Shown here in pieces: positions 1-7,637 of a stretch of DNA of 12,452 nucleotides. The DNA is from Lentisphaeria bacterium. Its GTDB lineage: Bacteria; Verrucomicrobiota; Lentisphaeria; Victivallales; UBA1829. Each line of letters starts with the position of its first letter. Positions within the stretch are counted from its first letter, which is position 1. The stretch is taken from assembly GCA_019408975.1 (NCBI GenBank), contig DXVA01000112.1:1-12452 (forward strand). The letters are read 5' to 3'. A program made the position numbers and the translations under genes. The notes below the pieces were generated by a model. The model was not told where the DNA came from. It did no database searches and worked only from the letters and a program-made list of their open reading frames with translations.

Positions 1-116
1 AGTGAAACACATTGTCTGACGATTCTCAACTGCATGAGGAACCGTTCCGCGCAGGCACAGCCTTGATAAAACTTCAGGAGTTCCGGCAGAGTGATTTCGT
101 GCTGCGCATGACCGGC
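1..116 (-). pseudogene. partial minus-strand coding remnant at window edge, possibly transposase N-terminus
   Basis: On the minus strand this frame is open from just after a TAA (117-119) to the window edge, giving about 38 residues that include 'HEITLPELLKFYQGCACAER'. The pattern (T-L-P-E-L-L-K near a Tyr, then Cys, an E-R-F-L stretch, Arg and a further Cys) loosely resembles the N-terminal zinc-binding part of IS1595/ISXO2-type transposases. I could not verify this. The same frame upstream of the TAA begins with ATG codons at 156-161 and gives 14 residues, so the gene may be interrupted by the stop. No complete plus-strand alternative is convincing. The sequence runs out of the window, so most of the evidence is missing. 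Confidence 0.22.
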
Positions 117-224
117 TTACGCGGTTGGATTGCGGCGGAGGATGCGGCGCACCGGCATCATGATACTTTCATGCCCTTTCTCATGATTTTATGGGAAAAA
201 CTCACTTTTTTCACTTTTGCCCCC

Positions 225-252
225 TTGACAATTCATGATTTTTATTTATAAT
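225..252 (+). promoter_or_regulatory. sigma-70 type promoter of the regulator operon
   Basis: TTGACA at 225-230 and TATAAT at 247-252 are separated by 16 bp. Both hexamers match the consensus exactly. The predicted transcription start is near 259, which leaves a leader of about 30 nt before the ATG at 291. No other promoter of this quality is visible before the five downstream genes, so it probably drives the whole run. Confidence 0.75.
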
Positions 253-253
253 T

Positions 254-290
254 AATGGTATTAAAGGTTTTAATGGTTTGAAATGGTATT
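254..290 (+). repeat. three AATGGTnTT-like direct repeats between promoter and start codon
   Basis: AATGGTATT occurs at 254-262 and again at 282-290, with a related AATGGTTTG at 272-280. The first copy overlaps the predicted transcription start and the last abuts the start codon. A short palindrome, ATGATTTATCAT (294-305), follows at once. The placement is what one would expect for binding sites of the regulator encoded directly downstream (autoregulation), but this is inference. The repeats also replace any good ribosome binding site: the nearest purine-rich stretch, AAAGG at 263-267, lies too far upstream. Confidence 0.45.
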
Positions 291-1424
291 ATGATGATTT
301 ATCATTATCTGAAAGTCGATAAGCACAGCGGAACCCCGATTTACCAGCAGCTGGTTTCAGGGATCGAAAGGTTCTGCCGTGACTATCCGCCGGAGACACC
401 GATTCCCCCGGAGCGCGATCTTTCGAGAACGCTTGGAGTGAGCCGGACCACTCTGCGGCAGGCGCTCAAGGAGTGCTGTGACCGCGGTTTGATCATCAGC
501 CGGTGGGCAAAAGGTATTTTCGTTGCGGAGCGGAAAGCCCGCAGGCGGATACTCGTCATGATGCCGGAATCGACCATGATCAGCATGCCCTGGAACTACA
601 CCCTGCCGGGAGTAGAACAGCGGGCGGCGGAGTTGTCGATTACCGTGGAAAAAATATCCACGACCTTTCTCAGAAGCCAGACGAAAGAGCAGATCAGGCG
701 TTTTCTCGAACAGGAAAATTTTACAGGGCTGCTCCATATGGATTACCTCTCATGGATCGGAGCGGAGGAGATGGACGTGTTGCGCAATATCCATACTCCC
801 GTTCTGTTTCCGCACAGTTGTCTCTACTGGTTCCGGCAGATGCCGTTCCCCATGAATATTGTGGATGAACGCAAAGCATTCCGGGACGCGATCATCGCCA
901 TGGTGGAAATGGGACACACGGAAATCGTGACTCTGGGAGCGGATTCCTATTATGACGCGATCCGCGGCTACTCTGCGGAAGAATACCGGGAAGTGTTGGA
1001 AGACGCCGGAGCTAATCCCGATCCTGAACTTTTTCTCCGTGTGCATTACAATGAAGAAGAGATCACCGAAACGATATCGGCTCTGCTGAAACGCAGAAAA
1101 AAATTTACTGCCGTCATCTGTTTTTCCGACTTCTATGCCATCATGGCGATGAAAGCCCTGAGGCGTTGCTCTGTGCATGTCCCGGATGATGTTTCCATCA
1201 TGGGATTCTGCGGATTTCCCGGCGGAGAGTTCCTGACTCCGGGGCTTTCCACCATTGATTTCAACTATCTCCAGATCGGCAGAAACGCCGTGGACCGTTT
1301 GCTTGCGCTTCCTCCTGACTGGCAGAAGCTGGGCGAATCCGAACTGGTCAATTTCTCTCCGTATGAGCTGGTCATACGGGAAAGCATGAAGCCATTAAAA
1401 AAGAAAAACAGGAAAGGGAAATAA
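291..1424 (+). CDS. GntR-family regulator with LacI-type ligand-binding domain
   Basis: A 377-residue cytoplasmic transcription regulator. Residues about 14-78 are a GntR winged helix: 'GTPIYQQL' opens the domain and 'PPERDLSRTLGVSRTTLRQA' (39-58) is the recognition region. Residues about 85-365 resemble the periplasmic-binding-protein-like sensor of LacI/AraR regulators, with 'DDVSIMGFCGFPGGEFLTPG' late in the domain matching the usual DV.I.GFD..P....P.LTT pattern. Such hybrids normally sense a sugar and release DNA. ATG codons at 291 and 294 are both possible starts, and neither has a clear ribosome binding site. The pseudopilin gene begins 3 nt after the stop, so the two are probably cotranscribed. 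The regulator likely controls this operon through the repeats at 254-290. The ligand cannot be deduced from sequence. Confidence 0.9.
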   Translation: MMIYHYLKVDKHSGTPIYQQLVSGIERFCRDYPPETPIPPERDLSRTLGVSRTTLRQALKECCDRGLIISRWAKGIFVAERKARRRILVMMPESTMISMPWNYTLPGVEQRAAELSITVEKISTTFLRSQTKEQIRRFLEQENFTGLLHMDYLSWIGAEEMDVLRNIHTPVLFPHSCLYWFRQMPFPMNIVDERKAFRDAIIAMVEMGHTEIVTLGADSYYDAIRGYSAEEYREVLEDAGANPDPELFLRVHYNEEEITETISALLKRRKKFTAVICFSDFYAIMAMKALRRCSVHVPDDVSIMGFCGFPGGEFLTPGLSTIDFNYLQIGRNAVDRLLALPPDWQKLGESELVNFSPYELVIRESMKPLKKKNRKGK

Positions 1425-1427
1425 TTT

Positions 1428-2108
1428 ATGAAATGTTGCTGCAGATTCACCCTGATCGAGCTTCTGATCGTGATTGCGATCATCGCGATTCTGGCGGGAA
1501 TGCTCCTGCCTGCCTTGAACAAGGCGCGCGAGTCTGCACGCAGGATATCCTGTGCTTCCAATTTTTCGCAGATTGGAAAAGCCGTTGCAATGTATGCAAA
1601 CGACAACAAGGAGCACATCCCGCCTTACAAAGTCACTGCCCCTGCTGAAGAAGACTACATGTATTTTTGGGGCGGCGGGAAAAATGGTTTTCTGTCGTCG
1701 TATCTGGGGGAACAGACGCACTCGTATGCAATGAATATCGGGCTGATCGACAAAAACGGCAAACGCTCAAAACTCTGCTGTCCCACCAGACAGCCCACTT
1801 TCACGGGATATGTTTACTGTTACGGTTTGAACTGGCATATTTCATTGGCTGAAGAACGTGCTGTGCTTTCCCGGTTCAAACGTCCCTCCAGGACGATGCT
1901 TGCAGGTGAGTGTTCCCCGCAGAACATTGTGGCGCAGCTTCTTGCTCTCTGGGAAACCGGCAACACATATAGATTCGGGTTCCCGCATTCCAACGGCGCA
2001 AACGTGCTGTTCGTGGATACCCATGTGCAATGGTTTCCGGTCAAGGATGTTCCGACAGTTGGAAATTATTATCACGGCGACCGGCAGATTTTCTGGCTGT
2101 TTGAATGA
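1428..2108 (+). CDS. prepilin-type N-terminal methylation protein (pseudopilin-like, DUF1559-type)
   Basis: A 226-residue protein with a type IV prepilin leader: a short basic-Cys start, then 'RFTLIELLIVIAIIAILAGM' and LLPALNKARE, the transmembrane alpha1-N segment of pseudopilins. Next comes the 'SCASNFSQIGKAVAMYANDN' stretch typical of the large pseudopilin-like families of Planctomycetes and Lentisphaerae. Near the C-terminus is 'FPHSNGANVLFVDTHVQWFP', a version of the H-x9-D-G signature in which Gly is replaced by Thr. The residue before FTLIE is Arg rather than the usual Gly, so processing by a standard prepilin peptidase is uncertain. The protein should sit in the inner membrane with its globular part outside. 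The start is supported by AGGAAAGGGAAA just upstream, inside the end of the regulator gene. Its job next to a sugar regulator is unknown. Confidence 0.88.
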   Translation: MKCCCRFTLIELLIVIAIIAILAGMLLPALNKARESARRISCASNFSQIGKAVAMYANDNKEHIPPYKVTAPAEEDYMYFWGGGKNGFLSSYLGEQTHSYAMNIGLIDKNGKRSKLCCPTRQPTFTGYVYCYGLNWHISLAEERAVLSRFKRPSRTMLAGECSPQNIVAQLLALWETGNTYRFGFPHSNGANVLFVDTHVQWFPVKDVPTVGNYYHGDRQIFWLFE

Positions 2109-2169
2109 CATTCCAGCTCCGGTGTTTTTTCACCATGGCATCAATTCATAAAAAATAAAGGAAGTGAAA

Positions 2170-3246
2170 ATGAAACGATTGACAATCCTGTTGTTCGGGC
2201 TCTCTGTATTATCCCTTTGCGCGGCGGAACGCCTGCGGCTTACCCTGCCGGAAAAGATTTACGCCATGCCGGGGGTGGAATGTAACCTTTATTTTGACAG
2301 TGTCGCAAATGTCATCAATCCGGCGAATTATTTTTTTGAAGTGCGGGCGCCCAAAGGGCGCAATGATGCCAAACGCTGGCGTTTTACCCCGACGGAAAGA
2401 GATTGCGGAGAATTTGAGCTTCAACTGAATGTTTATGATGATGCCGGACTTGCCGGATCGGGAAAAACGAAAATCGCCGTCATGCCGAAAGCCGGGAAAA
2501 AGGAGAGGACGCTTCTTCTGATCGGTTCCAGCGAAACCGCCGCGGGAGTTTATCCCGTCCGCATTCTGGAACTGATGAAAGACTCGGGAATCACCCTCAC
2601 AGGCACCGTGAAACGGGCAAACTATGCGCCGGGTGTCGTTACGGAAGGATACGGCGGCTGGTCTTACGCCATATTCACCCGAAGCGCCAGAAGTCCTTTC
2701 CTCAGGGAAGGCAGGCTGGACTTCAAACAGTATGTCAATCAGAAATGCAACGGGAAAACACCGGACATCATCACGATCACACTCGGCGGAAACGACGCGT
2801 TCGGAATGGGATATAATGCTTCGGAACAGAAACTTGCCGCAATTCTCGACAGTGCGGAAAAGCTGATCTCCGAACTGCGGAGGGCGGCTCCGGAAGCTGT
2901 CATCGGAGTGGGGCTCACCTATCAGGGAGCCGGTCAGGACGCATTCGGTGCAAACTATGGGTGCCTGTTGAGCGCCCGCCAGTTCAGAATCAATCACCGT
3001 ATGTTGATCGAAGGCTTGATGAAAAAATTTGAAAATACCGGGGACAACAGGCTCTCCGTGATTCCGATTTACCTCAATATCGATAGCGAACACAATTTTC
3101 CCACAGTGTCCGAACCGGTCAGTCTGGGAAATCCGTCACGGGTTGCCAGACAGTCCAACGCACGCCATCCGGCTTCCACAGGATACCGTCAGATCGGAGA
3201 TGCCATGAGCGCATGGATCAATGCAAAAATCATAGAAACAAAATAA
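2170..3246 (+). CDS. secreted SGNH/GDSL-hydrolase-like protein
   Basis: A 358-residue exported protein with a signal peptide at about 1-19 (MKRLTILLFGLSVLSLCAA). A beta-rich N-terminal part of about 110 residues comes before the SGNH domain. The SGNH blocks are recognisable: 'TLLLIGSSETAAGVYP' (block I, nucleophile region 119-121), 'EGYGGWSY' (159-166), 'ITLGGNDAF' (block III, GGND 206-209) and 'NARHPASTGYRQIGDA' (block V, 330-345). Two catalytic positions differ from the textbook family: GDS reads GSS, and DxxH reads NxxH. The Ser could still be the nucleophile (S120 or S121) with H333. Family members include carbohydrate acetyl-esterases, which would suit this locus, but the substrate is not evident. 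The ATG at 2170 is preferred over a GTG six nt upstream because AAGGA (2158-2162) lies at ideal spacing from it. Confidence 0.82.
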   Translation: MKRLTILLFGLSVLSLCAAERLRLTLPEKIYAMPGVECNLYFDSVANVINPANYFFEVRAPKGRNDAKRWRFTPTERDCGEFELQLNVYDDAGLAGSGKTKIAVMPKAGKKERTLLLIGSSETAAGVYPVRILELMKDSGITLTGTVKRANYAPGVVTEGYGGWSYAIFTRSARSPFLREGRLDFKQYVNQKCNGKTPDIITITLGGNDAFGMGYNASEQKLAAILDSAEKLISELRRAAPEAVIGVGLTYQGAGQDAFGANYGCLLSARQFRINHRMLIEGLMKKFENTGDNRLSVIPIYLNIDSEHNFPTVSEPVSLGNPSRVARQSNARHPASTGYRQIGDAMSAWINAKIIETK

Positions 3247-3268
3247 CTGAAAGGAAAGGACTCACCGT

Positions 3269-3829
3269 ATGAAAACAAGAAATCTTATGGCCGCATTCGC
3301 TTTTGCTCTCTGTCTCGGACTTGGCGCTTATGAAAATTTCGATGCCGCATACAAGGATGCGCAGCGTCTGGAGAAAGAGAACAAAAATCCTGAAGCTCTG
3401 GCTGCTTTGCAGAAAGCGGCGGCGCTGTCACAGGCGGATTGGCAGAGATACAGAGTCTTTGCCACGGCTGCAAATATTCACCTCAAGACGCAGAAACCGG
3501 AGGAAGCCGCGAAGCAGGTCGCCGCACTTCAGGCGTTGGCATTGAACCAGGAACAGACGATTGCTCTGCATCTGTTGAATGCCCGTGTCCTTACCGCGCA
3601 GAAAAAAACGGCGGATGCCGCGGCGGAACTGCGAAAGATCATTGCGGTTCAGGAAGACTTTGAACCGTATTATCTGTATGCGGGAGCGACTTTCAGCCTG
3701 AATCAGTTGAATGATCCGGGACTTGCCGGGGAGTTCATCCGGAAGTTCAATGCAAATAAGCGCAGCAAAGCTGAATGGATGCTGAACCGCGTCAAAGCCA
3801 TGTCTGAAAAAATCGGAAAAAAGAAATAA
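3269..3829 (+). CDS. small exported TPR-like helical protein
   Basis: A 186-residue protein with an N-terminal signal peptide (MKTRNLMAAFAFALCLGLGA). The rest is almost all predicted helix, rich in Ala, Lys and Gln. Repeating units such as 'AQRLEKENKNPEALAALQKA', 'QKPEEAAKQVAALQALAL' and 'QKKTADAAAELRKIIAVQED' have the spacing of tetratricopeptide repeats, with the small-residue pattern of helix pairs. I see no enzyme motif. TPR proteins serve as binding scaffolds, so it may help assemble or hold its secreted neighbours, but this is inference. It follows the SGNH gene by 22 nt and precedes the DUF4838 gene by 15 nt. A strong GGAAAGGA lies just before its ATG, consistent with operon translation. 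Confidence 0.75.
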   Translation: MKTRNLMAAFAFALCLGLGAYENFDAAYKDAQRLEKENKNPEALAALQKAAALSQADWQRYRVFATAANIHLKTQKPEEAAKQVAALQALALNQEQTIALHLLNARVLTAQKKTADAAAELRKIIAVQEDFEPYYLYAGATFSLNQLNDPGLAGEFIRKFNANKRSKAEWMLNRVKAMSEKIGKKK

Positions 3830-3844
3830 CGACAGGAAAATCCG

Positions 3845-6694
3845 ATGAAACATATCGTAACTTTACTTTTTTGTTTCTGCGCACTGATCGCTTCCGCTGT
3901 ACAGTTTGAACAGGGCGCAAGAATCACAAATATCAGCGGAGTCCCCGCCAAGGCGGAAAAGCTGGAAATTGTCGTACCGGAGGAAACGCCCCTTCTCAAA
4001 TTCGCCGCGACGGAACTTCAGACCTTTCTGGAACAGGCGACGGGGCGGAAGCCGCCTGTCGTGAAGACACCTCATGCGGGCAGTATCTCTCTGATTCTCG
4101 GCGACAATGACTATGCCGTGAAAGCCGGGATCAAGGTTTCCGCACTTCCTGAACAGGGTTATTTCATCCGACGCGACGGCAACCGGGTCTACCTTGCGGG
4201 CAGAGACTCCGCCACCGATGATCCGGCTCAGAACGGGTGGTCGCAGTGCTACCGGCGCGGCACATTGAGCGCTGTCTATGATTTCCTCGAACGTTTTGCG
4301 GACGCCCGTTTCTTTTTCCCCGGCGAAATGGGAACGATCATCCCGGCGAAAGGCGCTTTGATGCTTCCTCCGGTCATTGATATTCTGGAACGGCCCGATT
4401 TCATAGACCGTCGTTTCCTGCATTACGACGGCAAATGGTATGAGGGAGACGGCAGTTATGGCGGCGTCAAAGGGATCAACCTGAATCTGCTGCGTCTGCG
4501 CATGACTGAAAATATCATCCCGTTCGGGCATGGGCTCGCACACATGGATTATCTCCGGCGGTTCAAGGATCACCCCGAATATTTCGCGCTGATGCCGGAC
4601 GGCAGACGTTACAATGACGAAAAGCTTGTACACACCGGGCATCTCTGCTTCAACAGCGGAATCCGCGAGGAGATCTATCAGGACGCCAAAACCTATCTGA
4701 CCGGAGGCTCCGCCCGGTCTCGCGGACTCAAACACTGGAATTTCAATGCCGCGCGTCCCGGATATTTCTCCCTCATGACGCAGGACTGGCTTTACTGGTG
4801 CGGATGCGAAAAGTGCCGCAGGGTTTCCCCGCCCGGACGCGACAGGGCATACAAGGAAAACCGCCAGGCGGTGAGCGATTTCATGTGGCAGTTCACGGCG
4901 GATATTGCAAACCGCCTGAAGCAAGAGGGAATTCCCGGAACCATCACCCAGATGGCTTACCTGCCGTATGACAGGATTCCGGAATGCGACATTCCGCAGA
5001 ACGTCGCCGTGCAGGTGGCTGTGACGGGCCCCGGCAAAAACGACCAGAAAAGCGATGACGCCAAGATCAAGGCATGGGTCGGCAAACTTAACAGCAAAGT
5101 CTCGCTCTGGACCTACCCCGGCAAATACGGCAACAAGGCAATGCCGGGAATTCCCGCGCTGATGCATCATCACATGGGAAAATATTTCCAGGATCGCAGG
5201 GAGTGGCTTTTCGGTGCATTCATCGAATCCGAAACCGATTACTATATTTTCAATTATCTGAACTATTACATCTTTGCGAAGGCAACCTGGAATACAGATA
5301 CCGACCTGAATGCGTTTCTGGACGATCATTACCGCGTCATGTTCGGCAAAGGTGCCCCCATGATGAAAAAGTTCTATGATGAACTGGAAGCCCTCTGGGT
5401 GAACCGGATTACCGGAAACACCGTCGATACCGCCCTCGGTCCCGTGGCAACCCTCCCGACTGATATTGAGATATGGACAAAGATCTATTCTCCGGAAAAG
5501 CTCAAGGAATTTGAACGGCTGTTCAAAAATGCGGAAGCCGCCGCCGGAAAGGATGCTGATGCATTGAAACGAATCCGTTTCATGAAGAAGAATATGCTGG
5601 AACCGGTCCTTGCCGCTGCGGAAAAATTCCGCAAATCGCAGAATTCGCTGGACAGCTGGAAGGTGGAGCTTCCCGGAGAAGTGCATCTGCGCGCTTACAA
5701 AGGCGACGTCAACGAAGTATCCACCGTCGTAAGGATTGACAAGGATCAGGATTACCTGATTTTCACATTCCTGTGTGAAGAGCCGCGCATGGCGGACGTC
5801 AAGGCGGTTCAACACGGCAAAGACGCGCCGCTGACCTTCGACGACTCCTGCGTCGAACTGTTCCTGAACCCTTCCGGAGACAGAACGAACTATTATCACC
5901 TGATCGTCAATGCCAACGGAGCGCTGGCGGACTATTCCAATCAGGTGAATACGCCCGCCAACCTGAAATGGAACAGCGGAGCGGAAGTCCGGGTAAAGAA
6001 ACTTGCCGGTGCATGGGAGGCGGTCATCAAGGTGCCGTGGAGTGCATTGGGCAATTATGACAAGGAAGGTTTTCCCGTCAACTTTGCGCGGCACCGCGCA
6101 CTGAACGGCACGCCAGCCAAAGAGATTTATTATCAATGGAGTCCGCTTCCCGGAAGAAGTTTTCATGCACTCGAACGTTATGGAAAACTCATGCTGAAGC
6201 GACAGCCGGACGCCAACATCATCGCAAACCCGGATTTCAAAGTGGAGCGCAGGAACCGTTATCAGGCTGGGAAATGGCTTCTCTGGACCAGTGACGCGCC
6301 GGAAAAAGGGCAGAGTTTTGAACTGGACACCCGGATTTTCATGACCGGCGGAAAGAGCCTGCACCTGAAAAACATCCGGGGGAAACGGATGAGCGCCGGA
6401 CAGAAACTTCCGGCATTGGAACCCAATGCGAAATACCGTCTCTCCTACTTTATCAAAACCGAGAACCTGCAGTCGCCGGGCGGGGCGGGGGCATTCCTTT
6501 ACTTTACGAAAGTCAAGGGAAAGGCATTTCCGGGCACCCAGCTTGCGGGAACACATCCGTGGCACAGGCTGACCTTTGAATTCGTGACGCCGCCCGATAC
6601 CGGCAAGGATGCAGTTCCGGTTCTCGGACTCTGGATCTGGAACGCGCAGGGCGATGCGTGGTTCGATGACGTCCGGCTGGAAAAGATCAGATAA
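3845..6694 (+). CDS. large secreted DUF4838 carbohydrate-active protein with CBM9-like and C-terminal binding modules
   Basis: A 949-residue exported protein. The signal peptide is about 1-18 (MKHIVTLLFCFCALIASA). Residues about 30-165 form an alpha-glucuronidase-like N-terminal domain ('FAATELQTFLEQATGRKPPV', then 'SISLILGDN' and a '..FLERFADARFFFPGE' stretch). Residues about 180-470 are DUF4838, marked by W-C-G-C-E-K-C at 318-324, close to the 'C.CekC' signature of that family. A helical region (about 545-600) leads to a CBM9/DOMON-like beta-sandwich (about 605-775; 'DDSCVELFLNPSGDRTNYYH'). A last jelly-roll module (about 790-949) begins 'NIIANPDF' and ends 'AWFDDVRLEKI', like CBM4/9-type modules. 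DUF4838 proteins are thought to be glycoside-hydrolase-like but their activity is poorly defined, so no reaction is claimed. It closes the operon and ends 12 nt from the convergent AraC gene. Confidence 0.85.
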   Translation: MKHIVTLLFCFCALIASAVQFEQGARITNISGVPAKAEKLEIVVPEETPLLKFAATELQTFLEQATGRKPPVVKTPHAGSISLILGDNDYAVKAGIKVSALPEQGYFIRRDGNRVYLAGRDSATDDPAQNGWSQCYRRGTLSAVYDFLERFADARFFFPGEMGTIIPAKGALMLPPVIDILERPDFIDRRFLHYDGKWYEGDGSYGGVKGINLNLLRLRMTENIIPFGHGLAHMDYLRRFKDHPEYFALMPDGRRYNDEKLVHTGHLCFNSGIREEIYQDAKTYLTGGSARSRGLKHWNFNAARPGYFSLMTQDWLYWCGCEKCRRVSPPGRDRAYKENRQAVSDFMWQFTADIANRLKQEGIPGTITQMAYLPYDRIPECDIPQNVAVQVAVTGPGKNDQKSDDAKIKAWVGKLNSKVSLWTYPGKYGNKAMPGIPALMHHHMGKYFQDRREWLFGAFIESETDYYIFNYLNYYIFAKATWNTDTDLNAFLDDHYRVMFGKGAPMMKKFYDELEALWVNRITGNTVDTALGPVATLPTDIEIWTKIYSPEKLKEFERLFKNAEAAAGKDADALKRIRFMKKNMLEPVLAAAEKFRKSQNSLDSWKVELPGEVHLRAYKGDVNEVSTVVRIDKDQDYLIFTFLCEEPRMADVKAVQHGKDAPLTFDDSCVELFLNPSGDRTNYYHLIVNANGALADYSNQVNTPANLKWNSGAEVRVKKLAGAWEAVIKVPWSALGNYDKEGFPVNFARHRALNGTPAKEIYYQWSPLPGRSFHALERYGKLMLKRQPDANIIANPDFKVERRNRYQAGKWLLWTSDAPEKGQSFELDTRIFMTGGKSLHLKNIRGKRMSAGQKLPALEPNAKYRLSYFIKTENLQSPGGAGAFLYFTKVKGKAFPGTQLAGTHPWHRLTFEFVTPPDTGKDAVPVLGLWIWNAQGDAWFDDVRLEKIR

Positions 6695-6706
6695 TCTGTC
6701 TTTGCC

Positions 6707-7546
6707 TTACTTCTTTTTCCGGTGTTCCGCCGGCGACACATTGAAACGTCTGCGGAACATCCGGATGAAATAACTGGTATAGTTGAATCCGCTTCTCCGG
6801 GCGATTTCCTCAATCGTCACGGTATCGTTTTTCATCAGTTCAACGGCATAATCCAGACGCATCTCATTCAGATATCCGCTGAACGTCTGTCCTCGGTATT
6901 GCCGGATCAGACGTGAGACCTGTGCGGGATGGACTTTGGCAATTGCCGCAATATCCTCGCGGACGATCGCATTCTGGAAGTTATTCTGGAGCGCTTCGTG
7001 AACGCGTCCCCACTGCATTTCATGCGGAGAAAGATGATAGGTATTGTCCTGAAGCGTTTCTTTCACGATCTCCAGCAATGCGCGGAAATTGAGGCGCGCA
7101 GGCAGGTGGTCCTTTTCCGCACTCAGCAATGCGGCGAGAGTCAGTTTTCCCTCCTGGTTCAAAGGATATCTTGTGTGATAATAGATATCGGGGCCGTTCT
7201 GGTCCGGTGGTCTGCCGTTGTGCGCAATATACAAGACCCGTATGTAGTCCTTGTGGAATACGATTGAAATCATCCGGTGCGGCATGTCCCATATTTCCTT
7301 TGTCCAGCCGTAAGGCTGCGTTACAATCGCATCACCGCTTGTGAAAATAATATTATTCCATTTGCCGTGCGCAGCGAACACAATATGCTTTTCTCCGCTC
7401 AGCGGCATAATGATCCTGGATGGCGGATAGTATAGATGGAAAGCCGGAGGCGGCAGAGGGTAAGGGGCGCCGAAATAAAGATTTTTCAGTTCAATTTCTC
7501 CGGCTTCCTTCAGAAGATCAATCATTTTCTCTCTGCTGACCTGCAT
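6707..7546 (-). CDS. AraC-family transcriptional regulator
   Basis: A 279-residue cytoplasmic regulator. The N-terminal half (about 20-110) looks like a cupin-type sensor ('GDAIVTQPYGWTKEI' and the 'ISIVFHKDYIRVLYI' strand). The C-terminal 95 residues hold the two helix-turn-helix units of AraC/XylS: first 'VREDIAAIAKVHPAQVSRLI', then 'TIEEIARRSGFNYTSYFIRM' followed by FRRRFNVSPAEHRK, a standard ending. The start is fixed by GGAGG (7552-7556) five nt upstream of the ATG. It is transcribed away from the sialidase/lyase pair and shares a 149-nt intergenic region containing a strong inverted repeat with them, so control of that pair and of itself is the natural reading. The inducer is unknown but may be a sialic acid or related sugar. 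Confidence 0.92.
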   Translation of the reverse strand: MQVSREKMIDLLKEAGEIELKNLYFGAPYPLPPPAFHLYYPPSRIIMPLSGEKHIVFAAHGKWNNIIFTSGDAIVTQPYGWTKEIWDMPHRMISIVFHKDYIRVLYIAHNGRPPDQNGPDIYYHTRYPLNQEGKLTLAALLSAEKDHLPARLNFRALLEIVKETLQDNTYHLSPHEMQWGRVHEALQNNFQNAIVREDIAAIAKVHPAQVSRLIRQYRGQTFSGYLNEMRLDYAVELMKNDTVTIEEIARRSGFNYTSYFIRMFRRRFNVSPAEHRKKK

Positions 7547-7566
7547 TGTGTCCTCCGCTTTCCTTT

Positions 7567-7594
7567 ATAGTAACCGCCTTTTTCAAGGAAACAA
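7567..7594 (-). promoter_or_regulatory. possible promoter of the AraC-family gene
   Basis: On the minus strand TTGTTT (7594-7589) and TACTAT (7572-7567) stand 16 bp apart, about 20 nt upstream of the AraC start codon. The hexamers are imperfect. The -35 element lies inside the inverted repeat 7578-7612, which would allow autoregulation. Confidence 0.35.
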
Positions 7595-7612
7595 ATCATT
7601 TTGTTGAAAAAG
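7578..7612. promoter_or_regulatory. inverted-repeat operator candidate in divergent promoter region
   Basis: CTTTTTCAA (7578-7586) and TTGAAAAAG (7604-7612) are perfect 9-bp inverted repeats 17 bp apart. Nested inside is a second perfect pair, AACAAA (7590-7595) and TTTGTT (7600-7605), around TCAT. The element lies between the divergent AraC-family and sialidase-family genes, about 25 bp upstream of the -35 box of the latter. This is a usual position for an activator site. The assignment to the neighbouring AraC regulator is inference. Confidence 0.5.
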
Positions 7613-7637
7613 TATTATTTTTCTTGTGATTTTCTTA

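Noticed and set aside
12..251. A 79-codon plus-strand frame from a TTG
   Set aside because: It runs through the promoter at 225-252, has no ribosome binding site, and its C-terminal part is AT-rich non-coding sequence.
2121..2134. GGTG-TTTTTT-CACC hairpin between pseudopilin and SGNH genes
   Set aside because: Four-base stem with the T-run in the loop; too weak for a terminator and the genes are likely cotranscribed.
2209..3093. A 294-codon minus-strand frame opposite the SGNH gene
   Set aside because: No recognisable motif; the plus strand has a signal peptide and SGNH blocks.
3863..6565. A 900-codon open frame on the minus strand opposite the DUF4838 gene
   Set aside because: It mirrors the real gene's codon pattern, has no recognisable domain, and the plus-strand product has a signal peptide and clear modules. 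It is a shadow of GC-biased third positions.
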